In this document: positions 10,601-15,706 of the stretch, one piece after another
Position numbering within the stretch: the first letter of the stretch is position 1
Layout of the letters: every line of letters begins with the position of its first letter
Source of the DNA: Planctomycetota bacterium
GTDB lineage: Bacteria > Planctomycetota > Phycisphaerae > Tepidisphaerales > Tepidisphaeraceae
DNA length: 33,549 bases
Direction: 5' to 3'
Assembly (NCBI GenBank): GCA_039182125.1
Contig: JBCDCH010000046.1
Span: 1 to 33,549, forward strand
Position numbers and translations under genes: made by a program
Notes under the pieces: generated by a model
What the model saw: the letters and a program-made list of their open reading frames with translations, nothing else
Database searches by the model: none
What the model was told of the DNA's origin: nothing

Positions 10601-11732
10601 GATCGACGAGGTAGGCGCGGTGACGCAAGCGTCACATAACTACGTCGACGGCGACGCCGCCTTCGATATCGTTGCCACCGCGCTCATCGCCGGCGGCGAA
10701 GAGGTGCAGGCCGACCCGTGGACGGTGCAGGTCCAGAACGTAGCCCCGACGATCGTGATCTTCTTTGGAGGGGGGCCGGGCGGCAATCATTCCGCCGTCG
10801 CGGGAGAAGCCGTTTCCTACTCGACCCTGATTGCGTTTGAACCTGGTTTGGACACCATCACGCAGTGGACCATCGACTGGGGCGACGGGCAAAGCCAAGT
10901 GATCAACGGCGGTTCGGTCAACGTCACGCATGTATACGACACGCCGGGCACCTACACGGCCACGGGCACCGTGACCGACGAAGACGGCACGTACGACCTG
11001 GCGGCCGTGCCAATCACGATCACGGCGCCGCCTCCGGTTGCCTTGGCGACCGGCCCTGAAACTCATCTCGAGTCAACCAATCCTTACGTTGACCTGTATC
11101 AGCTCGAACTTAGCGTTGCCAACGGTGAAGCAGAGAGTTGGGTGATCGATTGGGGCGATGGGTCCGCACCTCAGGCCTTTGGTGCCGTGCCTAATGCCCA
11201 ACACGTTTATGCCGATGGCGATCAACTGGTGACTATCCAGGCGACGGCGACCCTGACGACTGGGGAGCAGATCGACGCGGCGCCGTTCGACGTGATGATT
11301 CAAAACGTGCCCCCGCTAATCGGTGCGGAGGTCCTGCACGAGACCGGATACTTCACGATCGATTCTGCGGAAGTGGGGCAGACCGTACTTTTCCAAGGAT
11401 TCGTTAATTTCGATCCCGGTATCGATCGCGTGTCGGAATGGTTGATCGACTGGGGCGATGGTAATTCAGAGGTCGTTGCCGGCGAAAATCTGTATTGGAT
11501 CAACACCCCGCATATTTACACCATGCCCGGCACCTACACGATCACTGGCACGGCGACCGATGAAGACGGGACCTATGACTTTCCGCCCGTCACCCTCAAC
11601 GTGAACCCAGCGGCACCGGCCTTGTTGACGAGCGGTGGCTCGGGTGTCGCGGAAGACTCGTTCGAGAGTATCCGTGAACCCGTGGGTGTTGATGAGTTCT
11701 TTGATGATGTTGAGGTGCTAATGAGTTTGTGA
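1623..11732 (+). CDS. Giant LEPR-XLL surface protein with PPC, beta-helix and PKD repeats
   Basis: The product has 3369 residues from the ATG at 1623. I chose this start because it puts the planctomycetal LEPR-XLL motif (LEPRHLLSA, residues 44-52) near the N-terminus after a basic stretch; the frame is open upstream to 681 but there overlaps yifB. Domains in order: acidic repetitive beta-rich body (~60-2000) with two flagellin-hook-IN-like repeats (~612-783); EF-hand-like loops DLDGDGRLTLAE (~1546) and DTDNNGVVYIDE (~1930); PPC domain (~2014-2120); right-handed beta-helix with N/V/I ladders (~2123-2737) closing with AINIGGG...DAGAYEG; six PKD-like domains (WGDG cores) as three tandem ~190-residue units (~2757-3331). 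The C-terminus ends without a PEP-CTERM or other known anchor. It is likely an exported calcium-binding adhesin or matrix protein that may bind polysaccharide; the function is inferred. The beta-helix segment has AT-richer codon use than its flanks. Confidence 0.85.
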   Translation: MPQWCIWLCRWASLHARKEAIRDHRRYAYPGLAVSRRQASVEPLEPRHLLSASPHHSLKGLDDRRSSDDLLALEASAAPDTEAVGLDDAYAAQPRFEVSPPPAPLANTAEDRTLSVSEISVLRNGLGQLTDAIATSVSQLQDLDQVVEFLESQGVDDSEISPATVSGFLGELHDQIDTQLITPLQQYLDANAGSGTLTVQGVVNYLNATIAAWVEGEIEQLNAELEETGVRLRAPADAFITDGRIEFGLDFQFQRASRWDIQSDLLADNLENVGLDLDLNATVDAFAAVDFKLSFGVETDPTFGFPRFFGQIDEPIDLAIGAGINDGDFVARVGIFDVGLSDASADFALRAQIIPDSDSADSVVDASLEILEERLAFRLPLFLQIGTWTLPDPPALTLTVENLLTNPQPSIEYEGNLEGLQQFRTVSADGVIDLFQSVGSWLVRSAGESLGVDLAIADVNLSDYAVVGAIINHVILPNLRDDAGNPRFETVDDLLNLIDDFDASSDFLGSVTLDLEYDEAENQINLAFTAGDAQSDTTPLRADLDLGELLLLEVGTDLETSAAYDVAFDLSIDLRGGESSIVANGGQLPGDAIDILPTDGRLSADAVFRIGVAGLTTEEHQFFDITVSPDASNTSADHLIADINAAIASAGADAYVRAELTDDGQLRLADTTGRWAAGLLVLVPEIGRTLVGGSALPADGVTTEEASFLLSTDGQIYREIIVPPAADSPAPITSRADLVASIQSAIDAAGFVGQVFASVNHEGRLVLSSAADQPFVVLSAGTEPATYNDTGQQIGGIEGINPAPIGLVGHQEIAGTTPNAARTELRLAAVNTPRQSFTDRVTVNDLSASGSVVLSADPITADARLGFTDLTVVDGLANAHASFTFNHLNPATGEQEAVRLSELLDAVGSEGTAAFDLTFDSGAVLDLSNIQFANSELDQVPGIPGYRVEWADLTDLSTLVITQTQDFDALRAFAGITLNEFILVLDGAIEWFQELEKTELLSDELPVINKSVNDHIKLSEELSELRAHLIADPPESFESLVDEVTRYVKDRLGIDAEVEIKVSTDESTGDPADPDEPKKHEFRLDWDDTFEEEGELGIFLDAAVADGLGLTRDSAITAESDAERIQIKATADVDATFGVILPEGGLPEFYVKDDATFNASVLVDAEGLDLGLDLGSLPTLYTKDAIVRINDGVVEDDSEEGGAENESTEDQEVEYKPLTFNVTLKPDDDTTDGGNDDGRYGLFEALGQLNLAASGNVYAELPLFFPTPNASLGDPLVLAIDDISNPLETTTITGPNLEGLIAALNLEEDLTELPESWDELARYVENILDGEVFGIDLPFIGDDLREAANFMTNLRILTSAAFLGADLYDGQLHDDANLRDEVHDALWDALGHDEGGAGLILAPFDTDDPNPVQREAGTKDDILVELSEDELMITTRIGQTADLLDLDVDLDLGLPGLGLDINGDVKVEYGWDFDLQFGVIPGLGVFLVTDESDSELSADIRAYLPGGSGDDPFEATATMGFLRAKAMDDPDDPSEFTAAIDIDLHDLDGDGRLTLAEATYTGSRAPNRIVDFTINAELDANLKIVADTTVAGLPAIEFDVLVDWVFAPDADASEAEREAASRIGNVPEVRLENIVIDLSATLGTYVGPILAKIDRVIDPVRPALDALQDPIPVLSDLLDRDINFIDLARIFGYEETADFIDVASQIASLVSDAALVSNGGHEFKVPIGTFSTLFGGGINLDLRSPENDLSDLSPEDILQFFVPSGEPVSFDDPSPVSAYFNRIDNVGLALPLIDNPALAFNLLLGQDIPLLTWDWPAFELRYDLDPYPVYPIIPPFLFGGLQSGIAAGIDLGFGYDTRGYRQFQETGREDQLLNGFYISDTANADGTGPDVSEAYLSAYVAAVAEFNLFSVFRAGIRGGLFANFGLNLNDTDNNGVVYIDEFIDLIDNGGLFHTFGYEGELGGFVDAYVTIDLGIFKKTWRFDIAEVVFLEFEEVAGVDDRPTITDRFTGNGTRETAENLGLAPGLHLTGTAIRSAAEQDWYRFELADAEHLSVFVTARGGPAPDLSLYDANGDLISRQPGEFADGFLEATLPAGEYFLHLASHGPVAYDLEIVPHHRSETNVYYVAAPDDNDLTDNLRTTAAGRLDHDGRTADTPLPSIQAVLDRYNLNDDDMIVVEVGEYFGGTTIGSDDSGVTIAGSRQETVVGGRATPVNSSQWLIEGVPHAFIVDDAADVTLTDFNIVYASVGVDAESESRGLTVSNIVFGSPDRVGNGYDSSVPHISIKTSAEDGRFTGNVKIDGGFHPAFITGFGIHGSVIDNNQIYGAWAHAVQIPNSHNVSIVNNHIENAGGSGNGVINTGFLGGGLTTSKNTVIANNYFKYAYVPISGTHKNVHIYGNVFESYSVSLSSDSSGWVGVRDAASGETPNVFMDSISSSTRLSVVGDIVVAGNLFPASDSSSIDVPLISLSDGATLRDTQIIGAGFAVEAQDAHLENNYIRGTGVGTGVSVSGDSSVVGNRIEQLDVGIHATGGTIVSNNIVFGNQTGLDLVAYSNSGSDELIASNNIVYGNSTVGIQLYADNRRTPERKAVVAHNTVSGSDAPAIRIESDDVGDLVNIEVLNNIFVSQNSEALILADTIPLPTGNAEPFVSDRNVFYVDGAAGVIRYQDQSGMSLADWHTATGLDGGSVTGDPQFVDVLGPDGVPGFNLDGESDDDFRLLPGSPAINIGGGSSAVPTDIDGKPRDATPDAGAYEGDDTPAAVATATGPEVTSEQRYYGFYYLTLTLENGDLEKWEIDWGDGTGLQEFVTANPNAFVGHQYTDGDGSAVTIQATAVLTNGLRVEADPHVLTVNNIAPYLHISLSGVETSGGISTATTADEVGFRGTVGFDPGEDTVTNWTVNWGDGEQTSVDGASANLSHTYSAPGTYTISGTATDEDGTYAFSSQTVVIEQAIIATATGPATHNENRYGFAPYRLNLSLEHAELAGWRIDWGDGTIDEVGAVTQASHNYVDGDAAFDIVATALIAGGEEVQADPWTVQVQNVAPTIVIFFGGGPGGNHSAVAGEAVSYSTLIAFEPGLDTITQWTIDWGDGQSQVINGGSVNVTHVYDTPGTYTATGTVTDEDGTYDLAAVPITITAPPPVALATGPETHLESTNPYVDLYQLELSVANGEAESWVIDWGDGSAPQAFGAVPNAQHVYADGDQLVTIQATATLTTGEQIDAAPFDVMIQNVPPLIGAEVLHETGYFTIDSAEVGQTVLFQGFVNFDPGIDRVSEWLIDWGDGNSEVVAGENLYWINTPHIYTMPGTYTITGTATDEDGTYDFPPVTLNVNPAAPALLTSGGSGVAEDSFESIREPVGVDEFFDDVEVLMSL
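8160..9700 (+). other. AT-richer beta-helix segment inside the giant gene
   Basis: Within the giant surface-protein gene, codon use shifts from almost exclusively G/C-ending codons (before about 8150) to many A/T-ending ones (ATT, TTT, GAT, AAT, TCT), returning gradually to GC-rich coding by about 9700. The segment encodes most of the parallel beta-helix. The long antisense open frames typical of the GC-rich flanks also shorten here. This is compatible with a domain acquired by recombination. Confidence 0.6.
9891..11612 (+). repeat. Three tandem ~570-bp double-PKD repeats
   Basis: Three consecutive units start near 9891, 10465 and 11029. Each begins with A-x-A-T-G-P-E/A and contains two PKD-like domains with IDWGDG or VNWGDG cores. 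Each ends with the pattern PGTYT-x-(S/T)GT-x-TDEDGTY, at about 10386-10440, 10952-11005 and 11527-11580. The DNA is still recognisably similar over those ends, so these are internal duplications of a two-domain block rather than six independent domains. Confidence 0.85.
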
Positions 11733-11837
11733 CGAAACGTATCCACGTGCCCCCTTCAAATAGATCCGCCTAATCCCAACGGCGCTCCCATTTGGGAACT
11801 CGTGCAGGTGCGGGCATGTAGCCGTTCCCTGCCGGTC

Positions 11838-12012
11838 ATCTGTGGTCGAGCTGGTTTCCAGCTGGCAATGTCTCAAGCCAAATCGCGTTTTAGTTGGAAA
11901 GCCTCTCGAGGTCCGACGTCCGGCCAAACGTGGCCTCGTAAGCCACTGGAAGAAAAGGCTTGCGGTAAAACGCGGGCGTACCTCGATTGGTAGGGCGTCA
12001 GCCTTCCAGCGA
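11838..12012 (+). repeat. Degenerate copy of the tRNA-Gly locus (upstream flank + 5' half)
   Basis: From GGTCATCTGTGGTCG this region aligns, with mismatches and indels, to the sequence that begins GGTCATCCGTGGTCG at about 32187. Shared blocks include AAATCGCGTTTTAGTTGGAA (AAATCGCGTTCTAGTTGGAA in the other copy) and GTAAAACGCGGGCGTA (GCAAAACGCGGGCGTA). Similarity stops in the anticodon arm. The two copies are in the same orientation, about 20.4 kb apart. Confidence 0.75.
11972..12012 (+). pseudogene. tRNA-Gly pseudogene (5' half)
   Basis: GCGGGCG, TA, a D-arm (CCTC...GGGC) and TCAGCCTTCCA follow the intact tRNA-Gly(TCC) at 32339 nearly base for base. The two D-stem differences partly compensate (G to C on one side, A to G on the other). 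One A of the anticodon loop is missing, and after about 12012 there is no anticodon 3' strand, T-arm or acceptor complement (CGCCCGC). It cannot fold as a tRNA. Confidence 0.8.
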
Positions 12013-12318
12013 GGTTTCGGATTTTCAGCAAACACGGTTGGGCGCAGGGATTTTGGACGCATGCCCAAGCCTGCCAAGTGCTTGTGACTCCTTGTGTGGT
12101 CACTCAGAGGTTAACTATAGTTCGGGCTTCGGGTACTTGTAGGAGTCCGTTTGGTTGCAACCCGCGTTGGAGTTCTCGCATGCCGCTAAGACTTGGCCGG
12201 TACCTGCGGTACTTACGCTCAAAGAAACCAACGGCGTTGCAACCCCTGGCATCCCAAACGTGAACACCAGTAAAATTTGGATGTACCAATGAGATAAATC
12301 CGCATCGGAAGCAACGCT

Positions 12319-13131
12319 TTAGAGCGTCATTGTTGGCGATACGGGCAGTTGTACGGAGATCAATACGGACCCGACGTCATTGGGCTGGAGGGTGTGGTGG
12401 AGGCATCCGATGACGTCACCGTGCGCGATGGTGCCGGTGACACCAGGTATGTTGACGCCGAAGCTAAGCGATGGGCACCAGCGTCGTGGGGGTGTCGCGC
12501 TGGGTAGGGCTGCGTCGTTGTGGAGGTGCCCTGTACAAAGCAGTTGAACTTTTTTTGAAGCCAAGCGTTCGGTCAGGGCCGCGCGGGGTTGTGGGTCGAC
12601 GGGCCAATACGCGAGCGCGTCGCGACGCTCGTTCGCGGCGTCCACGCAAGCGGGAACGTCCAGCGGCATGTGCATAAAAACGATGGCCCGTTCGCAGTCG
12701 GCGAGTTGATCGTCCAGCCAACGCAACTGGGCTTCTTCTTCTTCCCACCCGCTGCCGGCGATTTGGCTATTCAACCCGAGCACCGCGTAGGTGTCCAGGT
12801 CTTCCCGGAACCACCCATCTCCGAAGGCCTGACGCCACGCATCGAAGCGCTTTCGGGTGAGCGCGTCGTGCTCGATACCGGGCTTATTACCCACGTCGTG
12901 GTTTCCGGGAACAACGCGGGTGGGCGCGACGGCTTCGAGTGTTTCGACGAAAGCCTGGCCGATGGCGATCTGTTCCGGTTGGCACGGGGCGTCGTCGCAA
13001 AGGTCTCCGGAGACCACGATCAGGTCGGGCGCGTAGCTAACAGCCGTCTTCACAACGATCGCGCAGCGTTCCGCGTCGTGTTCGGGCATCCGCCCCAAGT
13101 GCAGGTCCGAGAGTTGGAGGACGCCGCTCAT
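12319..13131 (-). CDS. Calcineurin-like metallophosphoesterase
   Basis: The 270-residue protein carries the full metal-binding set of calcineurin-like phosphoesterases: D9-x-H11 (SDLHLG), G42-D43 (VVSGDLCDD), G76-N-H-D79 (PGNHDVG), H154 (FMHMPL) and G201-H-L-H204 (CTGHLH). These two-metal enzymes cut phosphomonoesters or diesters, commonly cyclic nucleotides or nucleic acids; the substrate cannot be told from sequence. No signal peptide is evident, so it is probably cytoplasmic. Its ATG overlaps the stop of the upstream dehydrogenase gene by four bases (ATGA, 13128-13131), so the two are likely co-transcribed and translationally coupled. Length is normal for the icc/CpdA-like group. Confidence 0.88.
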   Translation of the reverse strand: MSGVLQLSDLHLGRMPEHDAERCAIVVKTAVSYAPDLIVVSGDLCDDAPCQPEQIAIGQAFVETLEAVAPTRVVPGNHDVGNKPGIEHDALTRKRFDAWRQAFGDGWFREDLDTYAVLGLNSQIAGSGWEEEEAQLRWLDDQLADCERAIVFMHMPLDVPACVDAANERRDALAYWPVDPQPRAALTERLASKKVQLLCTGHLHNDAALPSATPPRRWCPSLSFGVNIPGVTGTIAHGDVIGCLHHTLQPNDVGSVLISVQLPVSPTMTL

Positions 13132-14672
13132 GAGTTGTCCCCACTCTTCCAGACCGGGTCGTGATGGGCTTCACGGGCCGAGGCGAACCAGCGGGTCAGC
13201 GTCATCTTCTGCTTGGTATAGAAGTGGACGCCTTCGGTGCCCTGGATGTGGAGGTCGCCGAAGAACGATTGGTTCCAGCCGGTGAACGGCAGCCAGGCCA
13301 TGGGCGCGGGTACGCCGACGTTGACGCCGATCATGCCGGCGTTGAAGCGGCGCTTGAACTCCCGTGCCGCGTATCCGTTATTGGTAAAGATCGAAGCGCC
13401 GTTGCCGTAGGGGCAGCCATCGCCTACGGCGATGGCGTCGTCGAGGGTGGCGACACGGACGACCGAGAGCAGCGGTCCGAAGATTTCGTCGGTCCAGAGT
13501 TTCATGTCGGTCGTGACATGGTCGACAACGGACGGCCCGAGCAGGAAGCCGTCGGCGTCGTTTGCGGTGGGTAAGGATCGGCCGTCCAGCGCGACGGCGG
13601 CGCCTTCCGTTTTGGCGATATCGAGGTATGCGGCCACCCGATTTCGGTGGTCGGCGTGGATCACCGGGCCCATTTCGGCGGCGTCGTTGCCGTCGGTAGG
13701 GCCGGCGTCGATCTGGCGACCGTGCGCCACGAGCCGCTCGACCAACGCGTCGCCGATATCTCCGACGGCCAACGCGACGCTGCCCGCCATGCAACGCTGC
13801 CCGGCGCAACCGAACGCGGACGCGGCGAGTGCCTTGACGGCTTGATCCAGATCGGCGTCGGGCATGATGACCAGATGGTTCTTCGCGCCGCCGGCGGCCT
13901 GGACGCGCTTGCCGTGGGCCGTGCCGGTGGCGTAGACGTACTTCGCGATCGCCGTGGAACCGACGAAAGAGACGGCGTCCACGTCGTCGTGCGTGAGCAG
14001 CGCGTCGACCATGGGCTTACCGCCGTGTACCAGGTTGAAAACGCCATCGGGCAGACCCGACTCGATCAACAACTCCGTCAGACGCACCGCCGAGAGCGGC
14101 ACCTTCTCGCTGGGCTTGAGCACGAACGTGTTCCCGCAGGCCAAAGCGATCGGGAACATCCAGAGCGGCACCATGTGCGGGAAGTTGTACGGCGTGATGC
14201 CGACGCACACGCCAACAGGGTGGCGGTTGGTCTCGCCGTCTACGCCCTTGGCCAACTGCGGGAAGGTGTCCCCGGCAAGAAGCGCCGGCACGGACGCCGC
14301 GTACTCGACCATTTCCAGGCCGCGTTGCACCTCGGCGCGGGCTTCGGCGTGCGTCTTGCCGTGCTCCCGGGTGATCAGCCGAGCCAGTTCGTCGAATCGG
14401 CTGGCAATCTTTTCGCGGAAGGTGAACATGACCCGAGCGCGTTCGACGGCCGGCGTTTCCGCCCAGGCCGGAAGCGCCCGCTTAGCGGCTTGTACGGCTG
14501 CGTCCGCGGCGTCGGCTTCTTCCAGCGGAACCCGCGCGATCCGCCGCCCGTTCGATGGGTTGAACACGTCGCCGTGTTGTTCGGCGTTGCCCGCTGACCA
14601 GCCCCCACCGATGAAGCGGGGCACGGGCGTGGGGTCGGCGATATCGGCGGCGGACGGTTTGGCGACAGTCAT
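13128..14672 (-). CDS. mmsA: CoA-acylating (methyl)malonate-semialdehyde dehydrogenase
   Basis: The 514-residue product is an aldehyde dehydrogenase of the methylmalonate-semialdehyde dehydrogenase type. Visible features are GITPYNFPHMVPLWMFPIA and KPSEKVP (NAD site), SFVGSTAIAKYVY, GGAKNHLVIMPDADLD, and the catalytic cysteine C294 in GCAGQRCMAGS. The family oxidises malonate semialdehyde to acetyl-CoA, or methylmalonate semialdehyde to propionyl-CoA, using NAD+ and CoA with loss of CO2. Beside a pyrimidine operon that ends in beta-alanine transamination, it supplies the final step. The ATG at 14672 has an AGGAAA ribosome binding site upstream. It is divergent from the operon (161-base gap), and its stop overlaps the phosphoesterase start. 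Confidence 0.92.
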   Translation of the reverse strand: MTVAKPSAADIADPTPVPRFIGGGWSAGNAEQHGDVFNPSNGRRIARVPLEEADAADAAVQAAKRALPAWAETPAVERARVMFTFREKIASRFDELARLITREHGKTHAEARAEVQRGLEMVEYAASVPALLAGDTFPQLAKGVDGETNRHPVGVCVGITPYNFPHMVPLWMFPIALACGNTFVLKPSEKVPLSAVRLTELLIESGLPDGVFNLVHGGKPMVDALLTHDDVDAVSFVGSTAIAKYVYATGTAHGKRVQAAGGAKNHLVIMPDADLDQAVKALAASAFGCAGQRCMAGSVALAVGDIGDALVERLVAHGRQIDAGPTDGNDAAEMGPVIHADHRNRVAAYLDIAKTEGAAVALDGRSLPTANDADGFLLGPSVVDHVTTDMKLWTDEIFGPLLSVVRVATLDDAIAVGDGCPYGNGASIFTNNGYAAREFKRRFNAGMIGVNVGVPAPMAWLPFTGWNQSFFGDLHIQGTEGVHFYTKQKMTLTRWFASAREAHHDPVWKSGDNS

Positions 14673-14833
14673 GGCGGGTTTCCTGAAATACGCGCGGCTC
14701 GCCGCACAAAAGCTGGCGTCGCCGCTTTGTTTACGCTACGTTAAGGGATTGTGCCTGCCGCCATTCGCGCTCGTCTGCGTTTTCCCCGTTCATTTTCCGT
14801 TTTTGACTAACGCCCAGCAGGGAGTCTGTACCT
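14673..14833. promoter_or_regulatory. Divergent promoter region of the pyrimidine catabolic genes
   Basis: These 161 bases lie between mmsA (minus) and the beta-ureidopropionase gene (plus) and must contain both promoters. Ribosome binding sites are visible at each end: AGGAAA before mmsA and AGGGAG about ten bases before the ATG at 14834. A TTGACT at about 14801 is too close to that start to be a usable -35. I see no clear operator palindrome. Confidence 0.45.
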
Positions 14834-15706
14834 ATGGCCCGAATCGTCCGCGGCGCGCTGATCCAGGCGACGCTTTGTGAACCCGTGACTTCCGGCGTCC
14901 AAAAGGTCAAGCAGGCGATGATCGACAAGCACGTCGAGTTGATCGCCCAAGCGGCGAGCCAGGGGGCGCAGGTCTGCTGTCTGCAAGAGTTGTTTTACGG
15001 CCCGTACTTCTGTGCCGAACAGGACGCCAAGTGGTACGAACTCACCGAGCCCGTGCCGGATGGGCCGACCACCAAGCTCATGATGGAGCTGGCGAAGAAA
15101 CACCGGATGGTCATGGTCGTCCCGATGTACGAGGAGGACATGACCGGCGTGTACTACAACACCGCGTCGGTGATCGACGCCGACGGCACGTACCTCGGCA
15201 AGTTCCGCAAGATCCACATCCCGCACTGCGATCCCGGCTTCTGGGAGAAGTACTACTTTCGCCCGGGCAATCTCGGATACCCCGTCTTCGAGACGAAGGT
15301 CGGCAAGGTCGGCGTGTACATCTGCTATGACCGCCACTTCCCCGACGGCGCACGCTGCCTCGGGCTCAATGGCGCCGAGATTGTGTTCAACCCCAGTGCG
15401 ACCGTGGCGGGGTTGAGCGAATACCTCTGGAAGCTCGAGCAGCCCGCTCACGCCGTAGCCAATCAGTACTTCGTCGGCGCGATCAACCGCCCGGGCTGGG
15501 AAGAGCCTTGGAAGACCGGCGAGTTCTACGGCCAGTCGTACTTCTGCGACCCGCGCGGCCAGATGGTTGCCCAGAGCGATAAGCGAACCGACGATGACAT
15601 CGTGATCGCCGACATGGACCTCGACCTGATCCGTGAGGTGCGAAACACATGGCAGTTTTTCCGTGACCGTCGACCGGAAACGTACGGAGCAATTACGGCG
15701 CTGTGA
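14834..15706 (+). CDS. Beta-ureidopropionase (nitrilase superfamily)
   Basis: The 290-residue protein has the nitrilase-fold catalytic triad E52 (LQELFYG), K126 (KFRKIHIPH) and C164 (YICYDRHFPDGAR). Family hallmarks GYPVFETKVGKVGVYICYD, NGAEIVFNPSATVAGLSEY and GAINRPG fit N-carbamoyl-beta-alanine amidohydrolase, which hydrolyses N-carbamoyl-beta-alanine (or the beta-aminoisobutyrate analogue) to the beta-amino acid, CO2 and ammonia. The close alternative, N-carbamoylputrescine amidase, is less likely given the dihydropyrimidinase and dihydropyrimidine dehydrogenase in the same operon. It is cytosolic and first in the operon; its stop overlaps the GTG of the permease by four bases (GTGA), so translation is probably coupled. 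Confidence 0.88.
   Translation: MARIVRGALIQATLCEPVTSGVQKVKQAMIDKHVELIAQAASQGAQVCCLQELFYGPYFCAEQDAKWYELTEPVPDGPTTKLMMELAKKHRMVMVVPMYEEDMTGVYYNTASVIDADGTYLGKFRKIHIPHCDPGFWEKYYFRPGNLGYPVFETKVGKVGVYICYDRHFPDGARCLGLNGAEIVFNPSATVAGLSEYLWKLEQPAHAVANQYFVGAINRPGWEEPWKTGEFYGQSYFCDPRGQMVAQSDKRTDDDIVIADMDLDLIREVRNTWQFFRDRRPETYGAITAL

Larger units (their letters stand above)
11733..12318. other. Non-coding region with tRNA-Gly relic
   Basis: This 586-base gap between the giant gene and the metallophosphoesterase has no credible gene. It holds the degenerate 5' half of a tRNA-Gly gene (11972-12012) together with about 130 bases of the same upstream flank found before the intact tRNA-Gly at 32339. The part from about 12015 to 12318 shows no recognisable element; a micro-frame at 12061-12087 is too short to call. 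Confidence 0.6.

Noticed and set aside
12061-12087. Short frame MPKPAKCL after the tRNA-Gly relic, resembling the start of some planctomycete integrases
   Set aside because: Eight residues are too few to support an integrase remnant, and nothing recognisable follows it in any frame.
13647-14597. 316-residue plus-strand frame within mmsA
   Set aside because: Shadow of mmsA; the minus-strand product has complete aldehyde dehydrogenase motifs.
14801-14830. TTGACT as a -35 box for the pyrimidine operon
   Set aside because: A matching -10 would fall on or after the start codon at 14834, so it cannot serve this gene.
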